Numbered from the stretch's first letter, positions 1 through 9,093 are shown. The stretch: DNA of 64,000 nt from Leifsonia shinshuensis (GCF_013410375.1 NZ_JACCFL010000001.1:3534001-3598000), one strand, 5' to 3'. Numbers and translations are program-made. Notes: generated by a model from the sequence alone, not told the origin.

Positions 1-1
1 G

Positions 2-520
2 CCCGCCGCCGAGGGCACGCTCGTCCGGGTGCACTCGGAGTGCCTGACCGGCGAGGCGTTCGGCTCGCTCAAGTGCGAGTGCGGCCCGCAGCTCGACGCG
101 GCGCTGGCGACCATCCAGCGCGAGGGCGGCGTCGTCGTCTACCTGCGCGGGCACGAGGGCCGCGGCATCGGGCTCATCAACAAGCTGCGCGCGTACAAGC
201 TCCAGGAGGACGGCCTCGACACGCTTGACGCCAACCTCGCGCTGGGCCTGCCGATCGACGCCCGCGACTACGGCGCGGCGACCGCGATCCTGAACGACCT
301 CGGCGTCGAGTCGGTGCGCCTGCTGACCAACAACCCCGAGAAGGTGCGCCAGCTGGAGGAGCACGGCATCACCGTCGCGGAGCGCGTGCCGCTCGTCGTC
401 GGCGTCGGCGTGTTCAACGAGGGCTACCTGGAGACCAAGCGCGACCGGATGGGTCACGTGATCGACGAGATCGAATCAGACGACGACGCCGCCATCGCGG
501 CGGAGAGGACAGCACGATGA
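2..520 (+). CDS. ribA: GTP cyclohydrolase II (C-terminal part, 5' end outside window)
   Basis: Catalyses the first step of riboflavin synthesis, opening the imidazole ring of GTP. The frame is open from base 2, so only the C-terminal about 172 residues are present. The zinc site is visible as HSEC followed by the KCECG pair of cysteines, the usual GTP cyclohydrolase II arrangement, and the active-site stretch [10 protein letters not shown] follows. In actinobacteria this domain is commonly the second half of a fused RibBA; the part that would show a RibB domain lies outside the window, so the fusion is not claimed. The stop overlaps the ribH start as ATGA, indicating translational coupling in a rib operon. 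Confidence 0.95.
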   Translation, partial: PAAEGTLVRVHSECLTGEAFGSLKCECGPQLDAALATIQREGGVVVYLRGHEGRGIGLINKLRAYKLQEDGLDTLDANLALGLPIDARDYGAATAILNDLGVESVRLLTNNPEKVRQLEEHGITVAERVPLVVGVGVFNEGYLETKRDRMGHVIDEIESDDDAAIAAERTAR

Positions 521-993
521 GCGGAGCCGGAGCGCCGAACGCGAACGAGGCCATCGACGGGAGCGGCCTGCGGGTCGTCATCGTCGCGGGCACCTGGCAC
601 GAGCAGATCACCGACGGGCTCATCGCGGGCGCGACGAGGACGCTGGAGGCGTCGGGCGCGGACTACTCGCTCGTGCGCGTCCCCGGCAGCTTCGAGCTCC
701 CGGTCGTGAGCAAGGCCGCGCTGGAGTCCGGAGCGGACGCGGTGGTCGCCCTCGGCGTCATCATCCGCGGTGGCACCCCGCACTTCGAGTACGTCTCGGC
801 GGCGGCGACCGACGGCCTCACCCGCGTGGCGCTGGACACCGGCAAGCCCGTCGGGTTCGGCGTGCTCACGCTGGACGACGAGGCGCAGGGCATCGACCGC
901 GCCGGCCTGCCCGGTTCCAAGGAGGACAAGGGCGAGGAGGCCGCGCACGCGGCGCTCGCGACCGCGATCGCGCTGCGGGAGCTGCGCGGCTAG
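517..993 (+). CDS. ribH: 6,7-dimethyl-8-ribityllumazine synthase
   Basis: Condenses 5-amino-6-ribitylaminouracil with 3,4-dihydroxy-2-butanone 4-phosphate to give the riboflavin precursor lumazine. The 158-residue length is normal for the family. Family motifs are visible: VPGSFELP near residue 50, [16 protein letters not shown] near residue 80, and PVGFGVLT near residue 108. It overlaps the upstream ribA by four bases. No further rib gene follows on this strand, so it closes the riboflavin operon; the next gene is convergent. Confidence 0.97.
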   Translation: MSGAGAPNANEAIDGSGLRVVIVAGTWHEQITDGLIAGATRTLEASGADYSLVRVPGSFELPVVSKAALESGADAVVALGVIIRGGTPHFEYVSAAATDGLTRVALDTGKPVGFGVLTLDDEAQGIDRAGLPGSKEDKGEEAAHAALATAIALRELRG

Positions 994-1027
994 GCCCGGT
1001 ACATCGAGGCGGCCTGGCGCTCGAAGG

Positions 1028-1486
1028 CTACGGCTTCCACACCATCAGGACGACGACGGCGACCAGAAGCAGGCTGGCGACGCCGGAGCCGGCGGCGATG
1101 GCGGGGTACTTCGAGGGCGTCGCGGTCGCGGACCCGCCCTCCGCGGCGCCCGCGGCCGTGAGCGCCTCGGCGGCGCGGCGCATGGTCGGCACGACGAGGA
1201 ACAGGGTCAGCCCGAGCGCGACGACGTAGAGGATGATCGACCAGAGGATCCACGGCGTCACGATGCTCAGGCCGTACTTCTTGTCCGCGAGCCCCATCAC
1301 GCCGAAGCCGAAGAAGACCACGAGCAGCGACAGCAGCGAGATCAGGTTCGTCGACTTCGCGAGCACCTCCACCTGACCGGCGTTGCCCGCGCGCACGGCG
1401 CGCATAGCGGTCATCGGCAGGATGGCCATCGGCCCGACGATGAAGACGGCGGACACGACGTGCAGGACGGCGAAGAGGGTTTCCAT
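1028..1486 (-). CDS. Small integral membrane protein (DUF2269-like)
   Basis: A 152-residue protein with about four hydrophobic segments: residues 5-25, 48-68, 78-100 and near the C-terminus. A short Ala/Gly linker (about residues 108-122) precedes the last segment. The N-terminal VLHVVSAVFIVGP and the overall layout resemble the DUF2269 family of predicted integral membrane proteins, whose function is unknown. It is convergent with ribH and divergent from the MFS gene, so it is probably transcribed alone. The family assignment is from memory of sequence style and is moderate. Confidence 0.7.
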   Translation of the reverse strand: METLFAVLHVVSAVFIVGPMAILPMTAMRAVRAGNAGQVEVLAKSTNLISLLSLLVVFFGFGVMGLADKKYGLSIVTPWILWSIILYVVALGLTLFLVVPTMRRAAEALTAAGAAEGGSATATPSKYPAIAAGSGVASLLLVAVVVLMVWKP

Positions 1487-1656
1487 GCCTCCAGCCTATC
1501 GAGCGGTGCGCGTGCCCCGATTCGGCCGGGCCACGCGGGCGGCATAGGGTGAAAAGGGCGCCACAAGCGCCCGTCCCTCCTCTCACCGCCCGCGCGACGC
1601 CCGACCGACGCCCACGCTCTGCGGCTGTTCGTCACGTCACCGGAAGTTCTTCACGC

Positions 1657-3051
1657 ATGTCCACGACGGCCTCCGTCACCCCTCCCGCCACCGCCAACAC
1701 GCGCGGACGCGTCATCCTCGCCAGCCTCATCGGCACCTCGATCGAGTTCTACGACTTCTACGTCTACGCCACCGCCGCCGTGCTGGTCTTCCCCGCACTG
1801 TTCTTCACCAGCGAGGACCCCACCACCGCCCTGCTCGCCTCCTTCGCCGTCTTCGGCGTCGCGTTCATCGCGCGCCCGGTCGGCTCCATCCTGTTCGGCC
1901 ACTTCGGCGACCGCATCGGCCGCAAGGGCACCCTCGTCGGCTCGCTGCTGACGATGGGCATCGCGACGGTGCTGATCGGCTGCCTCCCCACCGCGCAGGT
2001 GCCGGGCTGGGAGTTCTGGGCGCCGTTCCTGCTGGTGGTGATGCGGTTCTGCCAGGGCCTCGGGCTCGGCGGCGAATGGAGCGGCGCCGCGCTGCTCGCC
2101 ACCGAGAACGCGCCGGCCGGCAAGCGCGCGATCTACGGGACGTTCCCGCAGCTCGGCGCGCCGATCGGCTTCATCGTCGCCAACCTGCTCTTCCTGGTGC
2201 TCAGCCTCAGCATCGACGCGGAGCAGTTCGCCGCGTGGGGCTGGCGCATCCCGTTCCTGCTGAGCGCGGTGCTCGTCATCGTCGGCCTCTACGTGCGGCT
2301 GAAGCTGGTCGAGACCCCGGCCTTCCAGAAGGTGGTCGACACCGGCGAGGTGGCGAAGCTCCCCGTCGCGCGCGTGTTCCGGACCAGCTGGCGGCAGATC
2401 GTTCTCGGCACCTTCATCATGCTGGCGACCTACGTGCTCTTCTACCTGATGACCGCGTTCACGCTCACCTACGGGACGACCGCCGCGACCCCGGAGGCGG
2501 CGCAGGCCGCCGCGGCGAAGGCCGGCAAGACGTTCTCCGCCGCCGGCTTCGTGCCCGGCCTCGGCTACCCGCGCAACGACTTCCTGATCATGCTGATCGT
2601 CGGTGTGGTGTTCTTCGGCGTCTTCACCCTCGTCGCCGGTCCGCTCGCGGAGCGGTTCGGCCGCAGGAAGACCCTGATCTGGGTGACCATCGGGATCATC
2701 CTGTTCGGCCTGCTGTTCGTCCCGCTGTTCGCGGGCGGCACGGTCGGCACGATGGCGCTGCTGATCGTGGGCTTCACGCTCATGGGCCTCACTTTCGGCC
2801 CGATGGGCGCGGAGCTCCCCGAGCTGTTCCCGACGAACGTCCGGTACACGGGCTCCGCCGTCGCCTACAACCTGTCCAGCGTTCTCGGCGCGGCGGTCGC
2901 GCCTACGATCGCGGTGTGGCTGTGGACGATCGGCGGCGGCAGCACGGTCTGGGTGGGCGTCTACCTCTCGGCCGCCGGCGTGCTGACGCTCGTCGCGCTC
3001 CTGCTTTCGAAGGAGACTCGCGACATCGAGTTCACCGACAACGTGAGCTGA
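1657..3051 (+). CDS. MFS transporter, metabolite:H+ symporter (MHS) type
   Basis: A 464-residue major facilitator protein, typical length for 12 membrane segments. The N-terminus has the MHS-type signature GTSIEFYDFYVY, and the loop 2-3 motif GHFGDRIGRKGTL is present, as in the ShiA, ProP and KgtP-type symporters. Substrate cannot be read from sequence; organic acids or osmolytes are typical of the group. The frame is open back to 1549, but ATG 1657 is preferred because the family's conserved N-terminus starts shortly after it. It is convergent with the amino acid ABC operon, 23 bases from that operon's end. Confidence 0.88.
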   Translation: MSTTASVTPPATANTRGRVILASLIGTSIEFYDFYVYATAAVLVFPALFFTSEDPTTALLASFAVFGVAFIARPVGSILFGHFGDRIGRKGTLVGSLLTMGIATVLIGCLPTAQVPGWEFWAPFLLVVMRFCQGLGLGGEWSGAALLATENAPAGKRAIYGTFPQLGAPIGFIVANLLFLVLSLSIDAEQFAAWGWRIPFLLSAVLVIVGLYVRLKLVETPAFQKVVDTGEVAKLPVARVFRTSWRQIVLGTFIMLATYVLFYLMTAFTLTYGTTAATPEAAQAAAAKAGKTFSAAGFVPGLGYPRNDFLIMLIVGVVFFGVFTLVAGPLAERFGRRKTLIWVTIGIILFGLLFVPLFAGGTVGTMALLIVGFTLMGLTFGPMGAELPELFPTNVRYTGSAVAYNLSSVLGAAVAPTIAVWLWTIGGGSTVWVGVYLSAAGVLTLVALLLSKETRDIEFTDNVS

Positions 3052-3074
3052 CGCGGCCGGGTGCGCGACGGCCG

Positions 3075-3839
3075 CTAGCCGGCGTGCACCCGCGCCAGGT
3101 ACTGCTGCGTCGCCGCTTCGCGCGGACGGTCGAAGACCTCGTCCGGCGGACCCTGTTCGAGCAGGACGCCGTCGCTCAGGAAGATGATGTGGTCCGCGAC
3201 CGTCCGGGCGAAGTGCATCTCGTGCGTCGTCATCAGGATCGTGGAGCCCGCCGCCTTCAGCTCGGCCACCAGGTCCAGCACCTCGCCGACCAGCAGCGGG
3301 TCGAGGGCGCTGGTGATCTCGTCCAGGAGCAGCAGCTCCGGGTTGGTGACGATCGCGCGGATGATGGCGACGCGCTGCTGCTGGCCGCCGGAGAGGCGAT
3401 CCGGGAACTCCTTCACCTTGGCGCCGAGGCCGATGCGCTCCAGCCAGTGCATCGCGGTCGCCTCCGCCTCGGCGCGCGGGATCCCGTGCACCTTGCGGCT
3501 CGCCAGCGTCACGTTGTCGAGCACGCTCAGGTGCGGGAACAGGTTGAACTGCTGGAAGACGACGCCGATCCGCGCGCGGGTGCGGTCCACGTCGACGCGC
3601 GGGTCGCTGATGTCCTCCCCCTTGAGGAAGATGCGGCCGTCGTCGATGCGCTCCAGGAGGTTGATCGTCTTGAGGAGGGTCGACTTGCCGGAGCCGCTGG
3701 CCCCGATCGCGACGACCACCTGGTGCTGGTCGATCTCCAGGTCGATCCCGCGCAGCACCGGGGTGTCGCCGAAGCTCTTGTACAGGCCCTCGACCCGCAG
3801 CACCGCTTCCGCGGCCTGCTCGGCTGCAGGTCCGGTCAT
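3075..3839 (-). CDS. Polar amino acid ABC transporter, ATP-binding protein
   Basis: The energy-coupling subunit of an amino acid importer. A Walker A motif GASGSGKST lies near residue 41, the signature LSGGQQQR near residue 149 and Walker B LLLLDEITSALDP near residue 169. In Walker B the usual proline of DEPTSALD is isoleucine, a common variant in this PAAT subfamily. Length is 254 residues. It overlaps the upstream permease gene by four bases and is the last gene of a three-gene operon (binding protein, permease, ATPase). Confidence 0.95.
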   Translation of the reverse strand: MTGPAAEQAAEAVLRVEGLYKSFGDTPVLRGIDLEIDQHQVVVAIGASGSGKSTLLKTINLLERIDDGRIFLKGEDISDPRVDVDRTRARIGVVFQQFNLFPHLSVLDNVTLASRKVHGIPRAEAEATAMHWLERIGLGAKVKEFPDRLSGGQQQRVAIIRAIVTNPELLLLDEITSALDPLLVGEVLDLVAELKAAGSTILMTTHEMHFARTVADHIIFLSDGVLLEQGPPDEVFDRPREAATQQYLARVHAG

Positions 3840-4717
3840 ACGACGCCTCCGATCTGCTCGCGCTGCTGCGCCCGCGCCGACAGCCAGTCCGTGAGCCGGA
3901 TCAGCGGCCAGCTGATCGCCACGAACAGGAGCCCCGCGACGACGTAGGGAGTGAAGTTGTAGGCGTCGGCCGACGCGATCTGCGCCGCCCGGACCGCGTC
4001 CACGGCGCCGAGCACGGAGACCAGGCCGACGTCCTTCTGCATCGACACGAAGTCGTTGACGAGCGCCGGCGTGACCTTGCGGACGCCCTGCGGGAGGACG
4101 ACCAGCCGCAGCATCTGGGCGTGCGACAGTCCGAGCGAGCGCGCCGCGAGGCGCTGGGAGGGGTGCACGGCCTCCATCCCGGCGCGCAGCACCTCCGCCA
4201 CGTACGCGGAGTAGGTGAGGATGAGGGCGGTGGTGCCCCAGAACTCCGGTGGCATCCGCGGGAAGACCCCGAGCGCCGGGATGCCGAAGCCGACGAGGTA
4301 CAGCACGATGATCAGCGGCATCCCGCGGAACAGGTCGGTGTAGACCGTCACGATGACGCGCAGCGGGAAGAACACCGGCCCGCGGAGGCTCCGCACGATC
4401 GCGATCAGCGTCGCGACGATGGCGACGCCGATCGCGGCGAAGAACAGGATCTGGATGTTCAGCCAGAGGCCGAGCAGGATCGAGCCGAGGTACTCCCAGC
4501 CGGTCTTCACGTCGAAGAACGACTGCTGCACGAGCGCCCAGCCCGGCGTGTTCACCACGGTCAGCCAGACCAGCACGGCGAGCACGACCGTGCTCGCGAG
4601 GCTGATCAGGACCGACCGGCCGGACTGCTTCGCGCGGAAGGCCCGCCGGTCCAGCTCGATCGCGCTGACCGGCGAACCGTCGGGCCGCGTGGCCGGCGCC
4701 GCCGTCCGTGCGCTCAC
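3836..4717 (-). CDS. Polar amino acid ABC transporter, permease
   Basis: The membrane subunit of the importer, with several hydrophobic segments and the HisM/GlnP-type EAA region around YVAEVLRAGMEAVHPSQ. The GTG at 4717 is chosen because it overlaps the binding-protein stop as GTGA, the pattern used throughout this window. The frame stays open to 4753, but that start would create a 40-base overlap. A single permease gene is present, so the transporter would be a permease homodimer. Confidence 0.9.
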   Translation of the reverse strand: MSARTAAPATRPDGSPVSAIELDRRAFRAKQSGRSVLISLASTVVLAVLVWLTVVNTPGWALVQQSFFDVKTGWEYLGSILLGLWLNIQILFFAAIGVAIVATLIAIVRSLRGPVFFPLRVIVTVYTDLFRGMPLIIVLYLVGFGIPALGVFPRMPPEFWGTTALILTYSAYVAEVLRAGMEAVHPSQRLAARSLGLSHAQMLRLVVLPQGVRKVTPALVNDFVSMQKDVGLVSVLGAVDAVRAAQIASADAYNFTPYVVAGLLFVAISWPLIRLTDWLSARAQQREQIGGVV

Positions 4718-5559
4718 TTGAAGACCGGGACGTTCACCGTGGTCGACAGCCACTTCTTGGTCAGCGCGTCGAGCTCACCGCTGGAGCGGAGCGCGTCGAC
4801 CGCCGCGCTGACCTGCTTGGTGATCGGGGAGCCCTTGGGCAGGACGATGCCGAACTGGTCCCCGCCCGAGGTGTCGGAGAACTGCCCGCTGACGACCCCG
4901 CCGTCCACCTGCGAGTCGGCGAGGTAGAAGGCGGTCGGCAGGTCGGTCGCCACGGCGTCGACCTGACCGCTCTTGAGCGCGAGCACGGCGTCGTCGTTGG
5001 AGTTGAACACCTGGATGCCGTCGCCGCCGACCTCCTTCTTGAGCAGGGTGAGGGTCGTGGTGGCGGTGGCGACGCCGATCTTGATCTTCTTGAGCCCGGC
5101 CACCGTCGTCACGGACGCGGCGGGCGAGGACTTCGTCGTCACCAGCGCCTGGCTCGTCGTGTAGTACGGGGAGGAGAAGTCGACGGCCTTCTTGCGGTCG
5201 GCCGAGATGCTGAACTGCTGGATGTTGAGGTCGAACGTCTTGGGCCCGGGGGCGATCGCGCTGTCGAAGGTGGTCCGGGTCCAGACGACGTCCTTCTTGG
5301 CGAAGCCGAGCTTCTCGGCGACGGCGTAGGCGACCGCGGACTCGAAGCCCTGGCCGTTCTGCGGCTTGTCGTCGATCACCCAGGGCGAGTACGCCGGCTG
5401 GCCGGTCGCGATCGTGAGCTTGCCCGCGGTCTGCGTCTGCAGGCCGTTGCTGGACGAGCCGGCGTTCGATGCGGGCGAGCTGCAGGCCGCCAGGGCGGTG
5501 ATGGCGACGACGGCGCCGGCCACAGCGATGGCACGGGAGAAGCGGGAGGCAACGGACAC
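4714..5559 (-). CDS. Polar amino acid ABC transporter, substrate-binding lipoprotein
   Basis: The extracytoplasmic receptor of the importer. Its signal peptide ends in a lipobox LAAC at about residue 25, so it should be lipid-anchored outside the membrane. The body has the SBP family 3 layout (GFESAVAYAVAEKLG, and SISADRKKAVDFSSPYY near residue 110). The start is set at GTG 5559 because AAAGG lies about eight bases upstream; the next GTG at 5568 would abut that ribosome binding site. It is the first gene of the operon. The amino acid transported cannot be told from sequence. Confidence 0.92.
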   Translation of the reverse strand: MSVASRFSRAIAVAGAVVAITALAACSSPASNAGSSSNGLQTQTAGKLTIATGQPAYSPWVIDDKPQNGQGFESAVAYAVAEKLGFAKKDVVWTRTTFDSAIAPGPKTFDLNIQQFSISADRKKAVDFSSPYYTTSQALVTTKSSPAASVTTVAGLKKIKIGVATATTTLTLLKKEVGGDGIQVFNSNDDAVLALKSGQVDAVATDLPTAFYLADSQVDGGVVSGQFSDTSGGDQFGIVLPKGSPITKQVSAAVDALRSSGELDALTKKWLSTTVNVPVFK

Positions 5560-5636
5560 GGGAATCACCTTTCAGTCGGTCTCGGGCGACCAAATCATTC
5601 GATAGTAGAAGACAACCGGACAGCGCTTCCGGGACG

Positions 5637-6122
5637 TTACGGATTGTGTTCTTCGCCCAGCCGGAAGTCGTCGAAGCTGAAGCCCGGAGACACGACGCAG
5701 CTGACCAGCGTCTCCCCGTCGGAGGGCAGCGTGCGCTGCCAGACCCCTGCGGGCACCAGCGCCTGCGCGCGCTCCCCCGCCTCCTCCCGCGGTCCGAGGG
5801 CGATGACCTCCCCGGCGAGGGGAGCGGGGCCGGAGCCGCCGAGCTGGAGCAGCAGCGGGTCGGGTCCGTGCCACAGCCAGAGCTCGTCGGAGGCGACGAC
5901 GTGCCAGGCGGAGGCTTCGCCGGGCGGCAGCAGGAAGTAGATCAGGGTGGCGGCCGGCCGCTCGCCCCGGTCGGTGGCCACGGCGGCGCCTGCGGTCCAG
6001 GTCCGGCGATACCAGCCGCCCTCCGGGTGCGGCTCCAGCCCGAGGGCGACGGCGCGCGCCGGGGGCACCACCCATTCGATGATCTCGCCGTCGACCGTGC
6101 GCCGCGCGACCGGCGCGCTCAC
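5637..6122 (-). CDS. Cupin-fold protein, DUF985 family
   Basis: A 161-residue single-domain cupin of the DUF985 type. Recognisable blocks are PHPEGGWYRRTW near residue 32, a central TLIYFLLPPGEASAWH block near residue 58 and the C-terminal VSPGFSFDDF. The family's biochemical role is not established. The start is GTG 6122, overlapping the amidohydrolase stop as GTGA, so it is the last gene of the operon headed by the adenosylhomocysteinase-like protein. That coupling suggests a role in the same pathway, which is inference. Confidence 0.85.
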   Translation of the reverse strand: MSAPVARRTVDGEIIEWVVPPARAVALGLEPHPEGGWYRRTWTAGAAVATDRGERPAATLIYFLLPPGEASAWHVVASDELWLWHGPDPLLLQLGGSGPAPLAGEVIALGPREEAGERAQALVPAGVWQRTLPSDGETLVSCVVSPGFSFDDFRLGEEHNP

Positions 6123-7447
6123 GACGCCGCCTCCGCCACCGCGCGCCGGCCGGTCCACGACGGCGCCGACCACCGGGTCGTCCCGCCGATCACGGTGGCG
6201 GCCACCCGGCCGGCGCCCGCCTCCACCAGTTCGGCGAGGGCGTCGTCCACCCGGCCCACCGCGACGTCGAAGAAGGCGAGGTCGGCGAGCGCGCCGACGG
6301 CGAGGTGCCCGATCCGTTCCGGGCCGACGTCCAGGCCCAGCGCGTGCGCGCCGCCGAGGGTCGCGGCGGAGAGCAGTCGCTCGTGCAGGTCGGCGCGCGC
6401 GTAGCCCTGCTCGCGCGCGATCCGGTACAGCGCGGCCACGTCGCTCATCAGGTCGAGGGACGGGCTGGACGAGAGCGAGTCAGTGCCGACGGCGATCGCG
6501 CTGCCCTCCCGCAGGTAGGCCGCGACGGGAGGCGGGGCGAGCCCGATGACCTCGTTCGAGCGCGGGCACAGCGCGACGGACGTCCCGCGCGCACGCAGCA
6601 GGGCGCGGTCCTTCGCCGTCATGTAGACGCCGTGGGCGACGTGGCAGTCCGGTCCGAGCACGCCCAGCCGGTCGACGAACTCCGTCGCGCCGGTGCCGAA
6701 GCCGAGGGAGCGCAGGGCGCGGAAGCTCTGCACGCCGACGAAGTGCCAGGCCCGGTGGGTCTCGCCGCCCTCGGCGTCGGGGCTCTCCTCCTCGAACGCG
6801 GACTCGCCCAGGTGGATGTGCAGCCGCTGGCCGCGCTGCCGGACGATATCGGGCATGTCGAGCAGGGGGACGGTGTCGAGCGAGTACGGCGCGTGCGGCG
6901 ACAGCCCGGCGCCCGGCGTGGCGGGGATCCGCTCCAGGTCGGCGATGACCTGCTCGCGGCCGCGCGCGTTCCACTCGGCGGTCTCCCAGTTCATCACCTC
7001 CCAGAAGGCGATCCCGCGCAGCCCGGCGACGTGCAGGACGTCGGAGGCCTCCCGGTCGGTGACGATGTCCGCGACGGCCGTGACGCCGCTGCGGATGAGC
7101 TCGTCCGCCCCGCGGAGCGCGTCGGCCCGCCAGTCGTGCGGCTCCTCGTAGACGACCGTGAAGGCATCCGCCCAGTCGTCGAAGCCGGTGTACCGCCGCG
7201 AGCCCACCTCGGCCATGCCGGTGTACTGCAGGTGCGAGTGCGCATTCACGAGGCCCGGCAGCAGTGCGCCGTCCCAGTAGTGCTCGAGGTACGGGACGTC
7301 CTGCTGCTCCAGCGAATCGATCACCCAGCGGCGCTCCCCGACGTGCAGGATGCGGCCGTCGGCGACCGCGACGGCCCCGCGCAGGATGGGCGGCGCCGTC
7401 ATCGGCACCACCAGGGCGGCCGAGTAGACCGTGACGTCGCCCCTCAT
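6119..7447 (-). CDS. Amidohydrolase / deaminase of the TRZ-ATZ type
   Basis: A 442-residue amidohydrolase-superfamily metalloenzyme. The metal ligands can be read: NAHSH (His70, His72), HLGE (His212 with Glu215), AHGV (His272) and GTDS (Asp323). This layout belongs to deaminases of adenine-type or triazine rings, including S-adenosylhomocysteine/5'-deoxyadenosine deaminases, aminofutalosine deaminase and guanine deaminase. ATG 7447 overlaps the stop of the adenosylhomocysteinase-like gene, so the two are translationally coupled. A purine nucleoside or SAH-like deaminase is the best guess from context; the substrate itself is not shown by sequence. Confidence 0.85.
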   Translation of the reverse strand: MRGDVTVYSAALVVPMTAPPILRGAVAVADGRILHVGERRWVIDSLEQQDVPYLEHYWDGALLPGLVNAHSHLQYTGMAEVGSRRYTGFDDWADAFTVVYEEPHDWRADALRGADELIRSGVTAVADIVTDREASDVLHVAGLRGIAFWEVMNWETAEWNARGREQVIADLERIPATPGAGLSPHAPYSLDTVPLLDMPDIVRQRGQRLHIHLGESAFEEESPDAEGGETHRAWHFVGVQSFRALRSLGFGTGATEFVDRLGVLGPDCHVAHGVYMTAKDRALLRARGTSVALCPRSNEVIGLAPPPVAAYLREGSAIAVGTDSLSSSPSLDLMSDVAALYRIAREQGYARADLHERLLSAATLGGAHALGLDVGPERIGHLAVGALADLAFFDVAVGRVDDALAELVEAGAGRVAATVIGGTTRWSAPSWTGRRAVAEAAS

Positions 7448-9087
7448 GCCGTGCCTCCGAACCGCGGCCAGAGTTCCGCGGCAGGCGGGGCGGGCTGGCG
7501 CGCGTCGATGCGCACGCCGGCTGCGGCGAGCGCCGCCGCGGCCACGGCGTCGTCCGCCTGCGCGGGCAGCGGGTGGACGCCGGGGGCGAGGGCGCCCGCC
7601 GTGGCGACGAGGTGCTCGATGGCGGAGAGCTGCACGGCGAAGGACAGGTCCATGATCTCGATCGGGTTGCCCTCCCCCGCGGTGACGTTGATGCAGCCGC
7701 CGTCGTCGAGGAGCTCGACGCCGTGGCCGTCGGGGAAGACGAGACGCTCGCGTTTCCGGCCGAGGCTCTCGCGAACGGCGCCTGCCGCGAGCGCGTCGTC
7801 GACGGCGACCTCCTGCGGCACCCCGCCGGCGACGGCGACCACGGCGGACGGCGCGCAGGCGCGCAGGACGGGGAGGCCGATGGTGTCCCGCACGCCGGTG
7901 GCCGACACGACCAGGTCCGCCGAGCCGACCGCGTCGAGGAGCGGTGCGACGCGGAATCCGTCGAAGGCCGCGGCGAGCGCCCGCACCGGGTCCGGCTCGG
8001 CGATGACCACGCTCGCGCCGAACGCCCTGGCGTGCCGGGCGAGGCCCTCGCCGACATGCCCGTAGCCGGCGACGGCGACCGTGCGGCCGTCCAGGTCGAG
8101 TCCGGTGAGGCCGAGGATGGTGAACAGGCAGGACTGGCCGGTGCCGTAGCGGTTGTCGAAGAGGGTCTTGCTGCGCGCGTCGTTCACGGCCACGACCGGG
8201 ATGCGCAGCCGCCCCTCCGCTGCCATGGCGCGGAGCGGGCGCAGACCGCTCGTCGTCTCTTCCGCCGCGCCGATCATCGTCTCCAGCACGTCCGGCGCCG
8301 CCTCGTGGGCGAGCCGGATGACGTGGGAGCCGTCGTCCACCAGGATCTCGGGGCGCCGGGCGAGGAACGCCGTCGCGAGGGCGAGATGCTCGTCCGGCCC
8401 GGCGTCCGCGCGGGCGAACACGCGCAGGCCGGCCTCGGCCAGTGCGGCGGCGACCGCGTCGTCCGTCTCGTCCGGATGCGAGAACACGGACACGTCGGCG
8501 CCCGCCGCCTGCAGCAGCAGGGCGAGCACCGCGGTCTTGGGTTCCAGGACCATGCTCACCCCGATCCGGAGGCCGCGCACGGCGTCCTCCGTCGCGAGGC
8601 GGCCGGCGACGCGCTCCGCCGCGGGCATGAACCGGCGCGCCCACGCGATCCGGTCGGCCGCCGGGCTCTCGTCGGGGGCGTGACGGGTCGCGTCCAGCCG
8701 CACGAGCACGGCGTCCGGCACGGAGGTCGCCCACACGCCCGCCCGCAACGGCCGGCCGAGGGACACGCTGCCGTCGACGGCCGAGCCGTCCGGCGTCGCG
8801 TCCGCGATCACCAGCGGGCGGTCCCGGCCGGAGGCGCGCTCCGCGAGCTCGCGTCCGCTGAGCGGCGCCGCTCCGGCGTCGAAGCAGAACAGGTAGTCGG
8901 GTGTCTCGCCGCCGGTCGTCCGGCGGGCGCCGATCGCCTCCAGCAGCGCGGCCAGGGCCGCGGCGTCCTGCCCGCTCCCGCGGACGTCGAACCGCCGCCC
9001 GGAGATCGAGAGGTTCGTGGTCTCGGCGAATCCGAGCGTCACCGCCGCCGCCCACTGCCGGTGGCTCCGGCTCGCCACCTCGAACAC
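7444..9087 (-). CDS. S-adenosylhomocysteine-hydrolase-like protein with extra N-terminal region
   Basis: Residues about 146-500 match the compact archaeal/Thermotoga form of adenosylhomocysteinase: VLEPKTAVLA near 180, VDDGSH at 250, AAEETTSG at 274, NDARSKTLFDNRYGTG at 302, the NAD-binding GYGHVGEG at 341 and GNPIEIMDLSFA at 473. The Asp, Glu, Lys and Asp of the active site appear kept. Two normally conserved histidines look replaced: the His before LExKTA is Val180, and the GHF motif reads GGV at 421-423. Residues 1-145 have no counterpart in ordinary hydrolases and I do not recognise them. It heads an operon with a deaminase and a cupin. GTG 9087 lies six bases after a -10 box, suggesting a leaderless start. 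Confidence 0.82.
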   Translation of the reverse strand: MFEVASRSHRQWAAAVTLGFAETTNLSISGRRFDVRGSGQDAAALAALLEAIGARRTTGGETPDYLFCFDAGAAPLSGRELAERASGRDRPLVIADATPDGSAVDGSVSLGRPLRAGVWATSVPDAVLVRLDATRHAPDESPAADRIAWARRFMPAAERVAGRLATEDAVRGLRIGVSMVLEPKTAVLALLLQAAGADVSVFSHPDETDDAVAAALAEAGLRVFARADAGPDEHLALATAFLARRPEILVDDGSHVIRLAHEAAPDVLETMIGAAEETTSGLRPLRAMAAEGRLRIPVVAVNDARSKTLFDNRYGTGQSCLFTILGLTGLDLDGRTVAVAGYGHVGEGLARHARAFGASVVIAEPDPVRALAAAFDGFRVAPLLDAVGSADLVVSATGVRDTIGLPVLRACAPSAVVAVAGGVPQEVAVDDALAAGAVRESLGRKRERLVFPDGHGVELLDDGGCINVTAGEGNPIEIMDLSFAVQLSAIEHLVATAGALAPGVHPLPAQADDAVAAAALAAAGVRIDARQPAPPAAELWPRFGGTA

Positions 9088-9093
9088 CCGCTC

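Noticed and set aside
1..516. FMN riboswitch for the riboflavin genes
   Set aside because: Such an element would lie upstream of the first rib gene, which is outside the window; nothing in the visible part resembles it.
7448..9055. Long minus-strand frame upstream of and in frame with the amidohydrolase
   Set aside because: Its sequence is low-complexity and is the shadow of the SAHH-like gene; the amidohydrolase start at 7447 overlaps that gene's stop in the usual coupled way.
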